Position numbers and translations under genes: made by a program | Assembly: GCF_001874645.1 (NCBI RefSeq) | Contig: NZ_CP017887.1 | Location: forward strand, 1 to 64,000 | Direction of reading: 5' to 3' | DNA length: 64,000 bases | Source of the DNA: Pseudomonas frederiksbergensis | GTDB taxonomy: Bacteria; Pseudomonadota; Gammaproteobacteria; Pseudomonadales; Pseudomonadaceae | The notes under the pieces: model-generated | Databases searched by the model: none | Seen by the model: the letters and a program-made list of their open reading frames with translations, nothing else | What the model was told of the DNA's origin: nothing | Part shown: positions 43,902-50,840 of the stretch, one piece after another | Position numbering within the stretch: the first letter of the stretch is position 1 | How the letters are laid out: each line of letters opens with the position of its first letter

Positions 43902-45029
43902 TCACGCAGCGTGCCGTTTGGATTGAGGAAAGCCAAACCGTCCGAGCTGGATCAAAACATCATTCCAATCCACAGACTTTTCACCTTCCGGAACAGTTAA
44001 CGGAGGAGTGTGACGAGCACACTTCAACCCTAACGCCCAGGCACGAGCTTGCAAAGCTTTTGCAGCCTTCTCCCCTCCACCAGAAACGTCTTTATCCTCC
44101 CAGATGGCAATGCCTTTGAAGCCAGCTGGCGGGACAAATGTTTCCATCAGACCTGTATTGACCAGTGGCCATACTGGAACTCCCATAGCCATCGAAATGG
44201 CCAAAGCAGTTTCAATACCCTCGGCGACATGCAAAATCTCACCAGGTTTCCCCAGTTGAATTGAACCGCCTGTCACCGAACGATCGGAAGGAATTGGGCA
44301 CATCTTTTTAACGCTTTCAACAGGAGCTTTCTCACCTTTGGTGGTCAGAAAAATCCTGTGAAGTGTCACCGGAACACCTGCTGCATCGCGGATCAGCGCG
44401 ACAATTGCCGGGAATTCACCTTCACAAACACCGTCCTCGTTGTACGAGCGAAGCTTCGGGTGAAACCGCAACGTGGCGGCGTAACCAGGAGCATCCCAAT
44501 TAAGAATTTTTCTTGAGCTCAGATAAAGCCTTGCGGGCTCAGCCTGAACCGCACTTAGAGCTAAGGTTTCGCTCCAGATTTTTTTCAGGATGTAGCGAAT
44601 ACGCACATCATTTTCTTTCTGATCTTGAGCTTGTTTCTCTCTCAACCGTTGTATTTGCGCAGCTTCCTGCTGATTGTCATGTGCTGCTTTTCTTTCATCT
44701 TTACGGTCTTTGATGTTGAGGTACTCCCCAACCTCTTCAACCGCATCAGCAAAGACATATCTACCGTTGTAGGATTGGCGATACCACATGAGCAAAGCGA
44801 AACCATCTCCTTTGAACCCACATGTGTTGCAACCACCAGCTCCTTTAAATGCTCCGTCACCATTTTTCTTGAGCATTCTGAAACCATCCACTCCCCCATG
44901 CACAGGGCATGGGGAACGTTTACCAACTTTCTTACAAGATGGGCCAATTCCAGGAACAATGGCACTCAGTATTTCAAGCCACTTACCTTGAGCAGCTTCG
45001 CGTACAGTTTTAGCATTCAAGTTTCTCAT
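43902..45029 (-). CDS. Plasmid primase with zinc ribbon and Toprim domain
   Basis: 375 residues. The N-terminal zinc-binding part reads CKKVGKRSPCPVHGGVDGFR, then GGCNTCGFKGDGFALLMWYR; the C-terminal Toprim domain has ILHVAEGIETALAISMAMGV (the Glu) and FKGIAIWEDKDVSGGGEKAA (the DxD-like pair E-D-K-D). It resembles the primase part of P4 alpha-type and conjugative plasmid primases but lacks a helicase. It would prime lagging-strand or transferred-strand synthesis. A structured leader precedes its start. Confidence 0.88.
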   Translation of the reverse strand: MRNLNAKTVREAAQGKWLEILSAIVPGIGPSCKKVGKRSPCPVHGGVDGFRMLKKNGDGAFKGAGGCNTCGFKGDGFALLMWYRQSYNGRYVFADAVEEVGEYLNIKDRKDERKAAHDNQQEAAQIQRLREKQAQDQKENDVRIRYILKKIWSETLALSAVQAEPARLYLSSRKILNWDAPGYAATLRFHPKLRSYNEDGVCEGEFPAIVALIRDAAGVPVTLHRIFLTTKGEKAPVESVKKMCPIPSDRSVTGGSIQLGKPGEILHVAEGIETALAISMAMGVPVWPLVNTGLMETFVPPAGFKGIAIWEDKDVSGGGEKAAKALQARAWALGLKCARHTPPLTVPEGEKSVDWNDVLIQLGRFGFPQSKRHAA

Positions 45030-45098
45030 GGTGTACCTCCAGTGTTAGCCCAACTGGGGCTTCCCAAAACCCTCCAAGAGGGCTTCGGGAAGCCCCAG
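45030..45098 (-). promoter_or_regulatory. Structured 5' leader of the primase gene
   Basis: AGCCC (45047-45051) can pair with GGGCT (45057-45061), but GGGCT is also part of a 12-bp perfect stem, CTGGGGCTTCCC (45054-45065) with GGGAAGCCCCAG (45087-45098). The ribosome binding site GGAGG lies between the start codon and these elements. Related in style to the other leaders of this region, though the RBS-closing stem is not evident here. Confidence 0.6.
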
Positions 45099-45126
45099 AC
45101 AGGGTTTTGGAATCTGGGGGTACACC

Positions 45127-45159
45127 TTCCCTAAAGGGGGGGTGTCCCCCTTTAGGGAA
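45127..45159 (-). terminator. Strong 14-bp hairpin between small genes and primase
   Basis: TTCCCTAAAGGGGG (45127-45140) pairs perfectly with CCCCCTTTAGGGAA (45146-45159) across GGTGT. No U tract follows on the minus strand, so it may be an attenuator or RNA-stabilising structure rather than a simple terminator. Confidence 0.6.
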
Positions 45160-45179
45160 TTCGCACGGCTATTTCGGTG

Positions 45180-45320
45180 TTACTTCTTCGGATCCGGCGT
45201 GCTTGGTTTCTTAGTCGGTGGAATGTCGCAGAGTTGCTGCATCATTCTGACGAATGAATCATCAGACAACGCTGCGACAACAACCCGATTAGTATTTGTC
45301 GTCTTTTGATGGTTACTCAT
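45180..45320 (-). CDS. Small protein, 46 residues
   Basis: ATG 45320 follows GAGGAC by 5 nt and encodes MSNHQKTTNTNRVVVAALSD then DSFVRMMQQLCDIPPTKKPS and a Lys-rich end. It begins 9 nt after the stop of the 40-residue gene upstream, so the two form an operon. No family known; too short for standard gene finders to report reliably. Confidence 0.55.
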   Translation of the reverse strand: MSNHQKTTNTNRVVVAALSDDSFVRMMQQLCDIPPTKKPSTPDPKK

Positions 45321-45329
45321 GTTGAGTCC

Positions 45330-45452
45330 TCAATAAACGACAATGACGCGACCACATAAGAGAACCTCAACAACATGAGATCCGGCCAAAAAATGGACCT
45401 GATCAATTTGTTGAAGTCCAGCTATGCGGAAGCTTGAGATTTCAGCAGCCAT
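45330..45452 (-). CDS. Small protein, 40 residues
   Basis: ATG 45452 (AGAGGA 5 nt upstream) encodes MAAEISSFRIAGLQQIDQVH then FLAGSHVVEVLLCGRVIVVY. The ribosome binding site can pair with GAGG/CCTC in the leader (45459-45462 with 45468-45471). The first copy of the 106-bp repeat lies upstream and probably carries the promoter. Unknown function. Confidence 0.55.
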   Translation of the reverse strand: MAAEISSFRIAGLQQIDQVHFLAGSHVVEVLLCGRVIVVY

Positions 45453-45526
45453 GGGATTTCCTCTATTCGAGGCGAAGCTGCTCCCCACCGGGAAGAAGCC
45501 CCGCGTGGGTGTGCCTTTCGGCGATG

Positions 45527-45632
45527 GGTGGGTGTTTGTTTTGAGTGTTCACCGGTCACTATCAAACGATCAACCTCAAGGCTGAACGCAAGAATCTGCT
45601 TTCGTCGGCGCGGTGGCCGCGGAAGAAGACTC
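45527..45632 (-). repeat. 106-bp repeat, copy 1 (candidate promoter module)
   Basis: About 90 percent identical to 48271-48376 and in the same orientation. Both copies stand upstream of minus-strand operons and end before their leaders. On the minus strand both contain TTGCGTTC-GCCTTGAGG and TTTGATAGTGAC, which could hold -35/-10 elements. Copy 1 lies directly after the terminator of the preceding gene, as expected for a new promoter. Confidence 0.7.
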
Positions 45633-45637
45633 TAAAA

Positions 45638-45659
45638 AAGCCCCCTAGATAGGGGGCTT
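45638..45659 (-). terminator. Terminator of the 45-residue gene
   Basis: AAGCCCCCTA (45638-45647) pairs with TAGGGGGCTT (45650-45659) around GA; TTTTTTAGA follows on the minus strand. It lies 3 nt after the 45663 stop. Confidence 0.88.
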
Positions 45660-45662
45660 GAA

Positions 45663-45800
45663 TCAATGTGTCTTTTTACGATCGTCGAGGTGATAAGCGA
45701 GCCAGAAGGCTGCGCCTATTACGCCGATCGTGAAAATCATTGCAGATGTCACGTATATACCACCAGCGTCCTTACTAATCAGTCTCTCAGCAATTTTCAT
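45663..45800 (-). CDS. Small membrane protein, 45 residues
   Basis: ATG 45800 with GGAGG 5 nt upstream encodes MKIAERLISKDAGGIYVTSA then a membrane span MIFTIGVIGAAFWLAYH and a charged end DDRKKTH. Followed at once by a terminator. Its leader has the two-state hairpin layout. Single-span plasmid peptide of unknown role. Confidence 0.65.
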   Translation of the reverse strand: MKIAERLISKDAGGIYVTSAMIFTIGVIGAAFWLAYHLDDRKKTH

Positions 45801-45851
45801 ATCGCCCTCCAAGGCTTCATTAGCGGTGAGAGCGACCCCGCTAGGGGTGCT
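45801..45851 (-). promoter_or_regulatory. Two-state leader of the 45-residue gene
   Basis: Fold A: TCGC (45802-45805) with GCGA (45832-45835), enclosing the GGAGG ribosome binding site (45806-45810). Fold B: ACCCC (45835-45839) with GGGGT (45844-45848), extended by AGC (45831-45833) with GCT (45849-45851). Bases 45831-45835 serve both folds, so they exclude each other. Confidence 0.65.
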
Positions 45852-45906
45852 TCCCCGCGGGTTATGTCGTTAAATTGTTTTTACAGCGCTACAGCGGCCT
45901 TCCTGC

Positions 45907-46125
45907 TTACGCGGCACATGCCGGAGCAAGCCACTGAAGGTGCCATTCGTAGCAATTCAGAAAAACTCTCCGTTCGTTTTGCTTCGGCATGATCTCCTTG
46001 TAATACCAAGGAACTCTTGTCACGAACGTTGAACAGAAAACGTCTTTGTAGAACACGACGTCAAAGTTGTCGGTTTCTCCAGTAACGTCTGGTTCTTTAC
46101 GTGCAAATACTTTAATCGGCTGCAT
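45907..46125 (-). CDS. Hypothetical 72-residue protein
   Basis: ATG 46125 with CAGGAG upstream encodes MQPIKVFARKEPDVTGETDN then FDVVFYKDVFCSTFVTRVPW. Aromatic-rich and beta-like; no family recognised. Its leader repeats the RBS-closing stem and CCC/GGG hairpin layout of its neighbours. Confidence 0.6.
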   Translation of the reverse strand: MQPIKVFARKEPDVTGETDNFDVVFYKDVFCSTFVTRVPWYYKEIMPKQNERRVFLNCYEWHLQWLAPACAA

Positions 46126-46171
46126 GTCCTACTCCTGTGAGCGGGACTTCGCCCAAAGGGACTGAAATCCC
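46126..46171 (-). promoter_or_regulatory. Two-state leader of the 72-residue gene
   Basis: Fold A: GTCC (46126-46129) with GGAC (46144-46147), enclosing AGGAG (46132-46136). Fold B: CCC (46152-46154) with GGG (46158-46160), extended by GGGA (46143-46146) with TCCC (46168-46171). The GGGAC segment is shared, so only one fold can form. The weakest of the set. Confidence 0.5.
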
Positions 46172-46225
46172 AATGGGTTGCCAATTGGCGGCTAGATACC
46201 TGAAAGATGCAGGTCCAGATTTGAG

Positions 46226-46552
46226 TTACAAGTGAACAAGAGGCGACTCAAAAGTGAACCAATTTCCACACCGTACGATGTAACGGTGATCAATGATTCG
46301 GTCGTTAAATCGCTTGGAGCTTTCCACTTTTCTTGGCTCACCACAGTCTGTCAGATAGGCGTGAGCAACAGCCAACATCGCTGATGGTGCTCGGACCTCG
46401 ATTTTGTGTTCAGTGAGGGCATTCCTAACTAGATAAGCTGAGAAGCCAGATTGACTGTAGTGTCGCGACAGCGAACTCGTTTCCGAGTACGCAACCACTG
46501 GGGCTTCCCAACTCGGCGAATTGTTGAGAGATGGTTCAGCGTAGAGATCCAT
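46226..46552 (-). CDS. Hypothetical 108-residue protein
   Basis: ATG 46552 lies 6 nt after the stop of the upstream gene; a GTG at 46561 is possible. The product includes SGFSAYLVRNALTEHKIEVR and DHRYIVRCGNWFTFESPLVH. No leader of the structured type precedes it, so it is the second gene of an operon with the 104-residue gene. Unknown family. Confidence 0.55.
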   Translation of the reverse strand: MDLYAEPSLNNSPSWEAPVVAYSETSSLSRHYSQSGFSAYLVRNALTEHKIEVRAPSAMLAVAHAYLTDCGEPRKVESSKRFNDRIIDHRYIVRCGNWFTFESPLVHL

Positions 46553-46557
46553 GCTGC

Positions 46558-46872
46558 TCACCAATCAAAGCTAGGAAGCTCTTCGTGACAGTTCCCATCC
46601 TTATCAAACGCAACAATCAAGAGTCCTTCATCCAGGGCTGCATCCAAAAGCGATGCAAGCTCGTTACTGATGCCAGACAGCTTGATCTTAGCCACGGTGA
46701 TGGCTCCAATCATAATCACGAAGCCATGTTTAGAATCAAACACATACGGTGCCTCTCCCTCTCCCATCACGTATCGTGCAGCGAGACGCTCAAGGCACTT
46801 GGAATCAGCCTGTGTGATGTGTGCGGTGGAAAGTTCGACTGCTTGAACAGCAGCAATATCCAGAAGTTTCAT
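46558..46872 (-). CDS. DUF5983-like small plasmid protein
   Basis: 104 residues: AVQAVELSTAHITQADSKCL then ERLAARYV and GFVIMIGAITVAKIKLSG. The STAHIT-x-D opening and a following F-V/I segment resemble DUF5983 proteins common on plasmids, whose role is unknown. ATG 46872 follows CGGAG; the leader has the clearest 8-bp RBS-closing stem of the set. Confidence 0.6.
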   Translation of the reverse strand: MKLLDIAAVQAVELSTAHITQADSKCLERLAARYVMGEGEAPYVFDSKHGFVIMIGAITVAKIKLSGISNELASLLDAALDEGLLIVAFDKDGNCHEELPSFDW

Positions 46873-46919
46873 GTCGTATCTCCGATAGCAGGGGATACGA
46901 CCCCAAAGGGGTAGGATCC
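46873..46919 (-). promoter_or_regulatory. Two-state leader of the DUF5983-like gene
   Basis: Fold A: GTCGTATC (46873-46880) with GATACGAC (46894-46901), a perfect 8-bp stem with GGAG (46880-46883) at its loop edge. Fold B: ACCCC (46900-46904) with GGGGT (46908-46912) plus GGAT (46893-46896) with ATCC (46916-46919). Bases 46893-46901 belong to both, so the folds are mutually exclusive. Confidence 0.7.
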
Positions 46920-47077
46920 CCCAGGGTGGTTGTTTAAGGTGGCTGTTTTTTTTCTCAGGTCAGCAGCCTGATCAGTGCCTGGCGCCTCAAGGCGACAGTC
47001 AATGTTCTGCAGGTACCGCGATTGGTTAGAAGAATAACCAGCAGACTCCGCAAATCAAAGGCTCGATAATTTAAAAC

Positions 47078-47109
47078 CCCCGCACAGGGGGTTGTCCTCC
47101 TGTGCGGGG
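47078..47109 (-). terminator. Terminator of the 243-residue gene
   Basis: CCCCGCACAGG (47078-47088) pairs with CCTGTGCGGGG (47099-47109); on the minus strand GTTTTAAATT follows. It lies 11 nt after the gene's stop. Confidence 0.88.
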
Positions 47110-47119
47110 ATTACCGTTT

Positions 47120-47851
47120 TCACAGCCGCTTCGCAATCCAGCTCACGCGATCGACTGTAACTGGTTCTTCTCCAATGACATTGCCTAATTCGTCAATGAC
47201 ATTTTGCATGACTTGTACAGGCACTTTTCCGATTCGCTTAAGCGCAATTCGGTCTCCAATATCAATGTCATATTCAACCATGCAGCGTTCCAAATCGACT
47301 CCCCATACCTCAAGGGTACCGAGGCGTATCATATAGCTGATTTTTTCGCCTTTCTGGTGCTTGTATGGAAACGCACCAAAGGACGTAACCTCCCCCTTCA
47401 ACGCATCAGCCCACACATCGATCTCCGGTGTGGTGTCGGCGCAGTTTTGGAAGTGCTGCGCGTAGGCCTCCATATCCGCCTGCAGAGACTCGTTGTCGAC
47501 CTCTTGCTGATAGTCGTACACGCCTTCAGGAGTGTTCTGGCTCAATACACGATCCCACAGCTTGTCTTCCTCCGAACGGCTGGGCAAAGCCTTTATACGG
47601 TCGGGCGCAGACAACTGCTTAGGCCGAGCATCCTTGGTACGTCTAAAGGAGCGTAAAGAACCTTGGCTTTTAAGGGCGGCGGCACGTTGCTGAACCTCAA
47701 GACGGCGTTGACTGATCACTTCGTTTTCGCGGGCTGCAGATTCATTCAACAAACGAATTCTGTTGGCCAGCGGAGACTCTTCCAGAGAAGGCTCTACCAT
47801 ATGTTGAACGTAGCTTGCAGGTACAGTGCTATCGAATTGTTGAAAACGCAT
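47120..47851 (-). CDS. Hypothetical protein with plasmid relaxase/primase-type C-terminal domain
   Basis: 243 residues from ATG 47851 (AGGAG 9 nt upstream). The N-terminal half is charged and helical. The C-terminal ~70 residues, SYMIRLGTLEVWGVDLERCM then GDRIALKRIGKVPVQVM, follow the WGVDLE-x-A-x-GDRI-L-x-GxxPV pattern found at the end of large conjugative relaxase/primase proteins (LPD7-type). A stand-alone version may bind partner proteins or DNA. It has a structured leader and its own terminator. Confidence 0.6.
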   Translation of the reverse strand: MRFQQFDSTVPASYVQHMVEPSLEESPLANRIRLLNESAARENEVISQRRLEVQQRAAALKSQGSLRSFRRTKDARPKQLSAPDRIKALPSRSEEDKLWDRVLSQNTPEGVYDYQQEVDNESLQADMEAYAQHFQNCADTTPEIDVWADALKGEVTSFGAFPYKHQKGEKISYMIRLGTLEVWGVDLERCMVEYDIDIGDRIALKRIGKVPVQVMQNVIDELGNVIGEEPVTVDRVSWIAKRL

Positions 47852-48200
47852 GGTGTTTCTCCTGGTTGGAGGTAGCTACACCCCATTGGGGTGTTGAACC
47901 CCGATCATCGATTTCTATCTCGTCTTCGGAGCTCATGCAGTAGTTGTTTCGTGCAGCTACCGCAAAAGCGTTCGATTCAGACTCCTCACCAAATGCTCGG
48001 ACGCATTGACTGAACTCCAATCCATTTTCCTTCGCCGCCGACAGGATCTCGATCGGACTGGCGATGGCTTGAATTTCGTCGAGAAGCGCTTTGACACGAC
48101 CATCAGCGTCGCCCGGTGAATTCACCACTCGCAAAAGCGTGGACGCGAGCAACGATTGATCGTCTAGGGAGAGCAGAAGAATAATTTTCTGGTTTGACAT
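47829..48200 (-). CDS. Hypothetical 123-residue protein
   Basis: ATG 48200 (MSNQKIILLLSLDDQSLLAS) has GGAG 8 nt upstream; the longer frame to 48296 reads through the leader and is unlikely. It contains RVKALLDEIQAIASPIEILS and an acidic SSEDEIEID stretch. The last ~24 residues are translated from the next gene's leader and its first codons, so the original stop may have been lost. No family recognised. Confidence 0.55.
   Translation of the reverse strand: MSNQKIILLLSLDDQSLLASTLLRVVNSPGDADGRVKALLDEIQAIASPIEILSAAKENGLEFSQCVRAFGEESESNAFAVAARNNYCMSSEDEIEIDDRGSTPQWGVATSNQEKHHAFSTIR
47852..47894 (-). promoter_or_regulatory. Two-state leader of the 243-residue gene
   Basis: Fold A: GGTGT (47852-47856) with ACACC (47878-47882), with AGGAG (47859-47863) in the loop. 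Fold B: ACACCCC (47878-47884) with GGGGTGT (47888-47894), a perfect 7-bp stem with an ATT loop. ACACC is common to both, so formation of B frees the ribosome binding site. Confidence 0.7.
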
Positions 48201-48243
48201 GGGTACGCTCCAGATTGAGGGCGTACCAACCCAGAGGGTGGTA
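48201..48243 (-). promoter_or_regulatory. Two-state leader of the 123-residue gene
   Basis: Fold A: GGTACGC (48202-48208) with GCGTACC (48221-48227), a perfect 7-bp stem with a 12-nt loop and GGAG at its edge (48208-48211). Fold B: ACCC (48229-48232) with GGGT (48236-48239), extended past a bulged A by TACC (48224-48227) with GGTA (48240-48243). TACC is shared, so the folds exclude each other. Confidence 0.7.
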
Positions 48244-48270
48244 GCCCTATGGGTTTGAAATACAGCGAGA

Positions 48271-48376
48271 GGTGGGTGTTTGTTTTGAGTGATCACCAGT
48301 CACTATCAAACGATCAGCCTCAAGGCCGAACGCAAGAATCTGCTTTCGTCGACGTCGACGCCGCGGAAGAAGACTC
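48271..48376 (-). repeat. 106-bp repeat, copy 2 (candidate promoter module)
   Basis: Second copy of the element at 45527-45632. It stands upstream of the leader of the 123-residue gene and downstream of the methyltransferase stop, again where a promoter for a minus-strand operon is expected. Confidence 0.7.
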
Positions 48377-48427
48377 GATAAAACTGTGGCCCCTAAAGGC
48401 CACAGAGATTACATCATCGAAATGTTA

Positions 48428-50020
48428 CTACAGCAACATCTGCTGAGTAGATCCAACCGCCACCACGGAGGGCAGCATCAGGGATGCCGGGTTAAGATTT
48501 TGTGTGAAATCAGGCCCAGCAATGAGGCTCTTTACATCGAGGCTCAAAGAGTCCCGAGAAACAGGTAATTCAATGTTCGTTCTGAACAATGAGAGTCCGA
48601 TTTCTTCACCTATCGAGTCAAACTGCTCGTAGACGACACTTTGCCCCATAATTTCGTGTGCTGCAGTCTCCGATACCCCTTCAGTTACAACCGCAGGGAT
48701 CGTTTTCACTCGTCCGTGCTCAAGCCGTGTGAACAGCCGGAACAGGTCAGGATTTTCAGGGTGAATCAAGAAGGGTTCAGTCGATCGGCCTTTAAAGTAG
48801 TGTCGACCGATCGTTCCACAACCGCCCTCATTTCCTGTCAAACGCTGAAGTGCGAAGTTCTTTCCTGTCGCCTTATCTTTTACCGCCTTCTCAGACAAAT
48901 ACGTGTATGGCTTCCAACGCGGTGAGTCCAAAGGAACGGACTCAAGGATCTCATTGATGGATGCTTCACGAACCTTATGGGGTTTGAGGTTTTCGAAGGA
49001 AAACAGATCTCCCAGACCAGGAGTATAGGCAATCATCACCATTCGTTTCCGTTTCTCAAGCGCGCCGAAGTCGGAGCCATCGAGCACTTTTTCTTTGAGC
49101 ACGTATCCCAGCGATATCAAAACGCTGCGAATCACCGCCATCGAGGCAGTACTCTGGTACTCAGGCACGTTCTCCAGAACGACGATGGCAGGATTGGTTG
49201 CCTTCACCCATGCCAGGTAGTCAAAAAATAACGTTCCTGCGCTGTCATGCTCTTCAGCAAACTCTAAATCGTTCTTGGCCCGCCCCGCTTTTGAGGCCCC
49301 TACGCAAGGCACCCCTCCTGTCAAAATGTCGCTCTGGGGGATATTTCCCTCCAGACTGACATACCGAATATCGGAACAAATCGCAATAGAGTCCGCCTGC
49401 CAAAGATCCGGGTTGTTGCGCAATGAGGCGTTGAGGTACTCAGCTTCTAACTCAACACCCACTTGCACAAACGAACCAACCCCTGCTCGCAGTAGCCCAG
49501 AGTGGATGGCCCGATCGAGCACACCACCACCGTGGAATAGGCTGGTAACGGCCAATTTTTCGCCGCGTGCCAGCTTTTCTTTCAGACGCTTGAGTCGTTC
49601 TCGGATTTTGGTTTGCAGCTGTAGTGCCGTTATGACAATACGACCGTTTCGAATCGCAATCCGGACCTTCTCGTCATCCTCAAACACCTGGCGTATCTCA
49701 TCGCTGCGAAGTTGAAGCAGCGGATGCACTATCCCGTTACGCTCGCGCTTTGAGACAGTGAATGTGCTGCCGACAAAGCTCGTGGGTACCGCGATCAGCT
49801 CCAGGCGCCTGGCGGCTTTATCAGAACGAATCGTGTACTTGTCTCCGATCCGCAGACCTCCGTGAGTTAGCTTTTGGCCTTCGAAATTGCACCTCACTTG
49901 ACCACCTAATTGCATTGCCGCTGACCAGTCGTTTGCATTCGTGCTGACCACCCAATTGCATAGCCACTGACCGGTCATTTGCATTCGTACTGAGCACCCA
50001 ATTGCATTCGACTTGACCAC
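48428..50020 (-). CDS. DNA (cytosine-5) methyltransferase, 5' end replaced by IS21
   Basis: The frame holds a C5 methyltransferase: motif I KLAVTSLFHGGGVLDRAIHS, a VGVELEAEYLNASLRNNPD acceptor region, motif IV TGGVPCVGASKAG with the catalytic Cys, motif VI AIVVLENVPEYQS, and a long C-terminal target-recognition part. The first ~45 codons (50020 to about 49890) are translated from IS21 terminal repeats, so the native N-terminus is lost; residues from FEGQKLTHGGLRIGDKY onward look original. No cognate restriction enzyme is visible, suggesting an orphan protective methylase. Expression would need an IS-borne start. Confidence 0.8.
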   Translation of the reverse strand: MVKSNAIGCSVRMQMTGQWLCNWVVSTNANDWSAAMQLGGQVRCNFEGQKLTHGGLRIGDKYTIRSDKAARRLELIAVPTSFVGSTFTVSKRERNGIVHPLLQLRSDEIRQVFEDDEKVRIAIRNGRIVITALQLQTKIRERLKRLKEKLARGEKLAVTSLFHGGGVLDRAIHSGLLRAGVGSFVQVGVELEAEYLNASLRNNPDLWQADSIAICSDIRYVSLEGNIPQSDILTGGVPCVGASKAGRAKNDLEFAEEHDSAGTLFFDYLAWVKATNPAIVVLENVPEYQSTASMAVIRSVLISLGYVLKEKVLDGSDFGALEKRKRMVMIAYTPGLGDLFSFENLKPHKVREASINEILESVPLDSPRWKPYTYLSEKAVKDKATGKNFALQRLTGNEGGCGTIGRHYFKGRSTEPFLIHPENPDLFRLFTRLEHGRVKTIPAVVTEGVSETAAHEIMGQSVVYEQFDSIGEEIGLSLFRTNIELPVSRDSLSLDVKSLIAGPDFTQNLNPASLMLPSVVAVGSTQQMLL

Positions 50021-50069
50021 CTATTTGCATTCGCACTGACCACTCAATTGCATAGGACTTGACCACCCC
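49897..50069. repeat. Eight 23-bp direct repeats at the IS21 end
   Basis: CTGACCACCCAATTGCATTC and variants (CTTGACCACCTAATTGCAT) start at about 49897, 49921, 49944, 49967, 49990, 50013, 50036 and 50058. IS21 elements carry multiple terminal repeats for transposase binding, but usually two or three; eight in regular 22-24 bp phase is a lot. Confidence 0.85.
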
Positions 50070-50096
50070 ACAGGCAGGTAGAGTGGTCGTCGCTCT

Positions 50097-50840
50097 TCAG
50101 TTTTTCCTGTTCTTGAGTTTGCGCATCGATTCGCCCTTGAGCGGAATCACATGCGCCTTGTGAACGATTCGGTCCAACACCGCATCGGCAATCGTTGGAT
50201 CCGTGAAAAGGTCGTACCATTTTTCTTTGGGGTACTGACTGGTGATCAGCAAGGAGCCATTGCGTGATTGCTGATCGATGACATCCAAAAGGAAGGGGCC
50301 GAGCTGGGAGTCAATACCGCCGATTCCCAAGTCATCAATGATCAGGAGTTGCGCCTTGATCAATTGCCTGCGCAGTTTCGGAAGCGTGTGATCCGCGTAG
50401 GACAGTGTTATGTCTTCAAATAGCTGCGTGGCTGTACGGTAATAGGTATTGAACCCGAGGCGGCAGGCCTGATTGCCAAAGGCGCAAGCCAACCAGGTTT
50501 TTCCGGTACCGGTAGCACCAGTCAAAATAAGATTCTGCCGGCGACGTAACCATTCACAATCCGCGAGGGTCATGACCATGTTGCGATCCAGCCCTCGGCT
50601 TGCCTTGTACTCGACACCTTCCAGTGTGGCCTGTGACTCGCGCAGCTTGGCGCTTTTCAGAAAGCGCTCAACCTTACGTGTTTCACGCTCACTGGTTTCG
50701 GACTCCATCATCAGACCGAGACGCAAATCGAATGTCTGTTTCTGAAGGTTCGGTTGGTTCAGCTGATGTTCATAGGCACGGGCCATGCCTTTCAGGCCTA
50801 GCTCAAGCAGTTGCTGGCTGGTATTTAACAGCGGCTTCAT
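50097..50840 (-). CDS. istB: IstB-like transposition helper ATPase
   Basis: 247 residues, AAA+ ATPase of IS21: Walker A LILTGATGTGKTWLACAFG, Walker B QLLIIDDLGIGG, sensor LLITSQYPKEKWYD, then VLDRIVHKAHVIPLKGESMR. It binds target DNA and activates IstA. Complete; overlaps istA by 4 nt. Confidence 0.95.
   Translation of the reverse strand: MKPLLNTSQQLLELGLKGMARAYEHQLNQPNLQKQTFDLRLGLMMESETSERETRKVERFLKSAKLRESQATLEGVEYKASRGLDRNMVMTLADCEWLRRRQNLILTGATGTGKTWLACAFGNQACRLGFNTYYRTATQLFEDITLSYADHTLPKLRRQLIKAQLLIIDDLGIGGIDSQLGPFLLDVIDQQSRNGSLLITSQYPKEKWYDLFTDPTIADAVLDRIVHKAHVIPLKGESMRKLKNRKN

Noticed and set aside
45666..45992. 108-codon plus-strand frame
   Set aside because: Antisense to the 45-residue and 72-residue genes, which have better start signals and a terminator.
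49897..50069. 23-bp repeats resembling a CRISPR array
   Set aside because: The repeats are contiguous without spacers and belong to an IS21 end.
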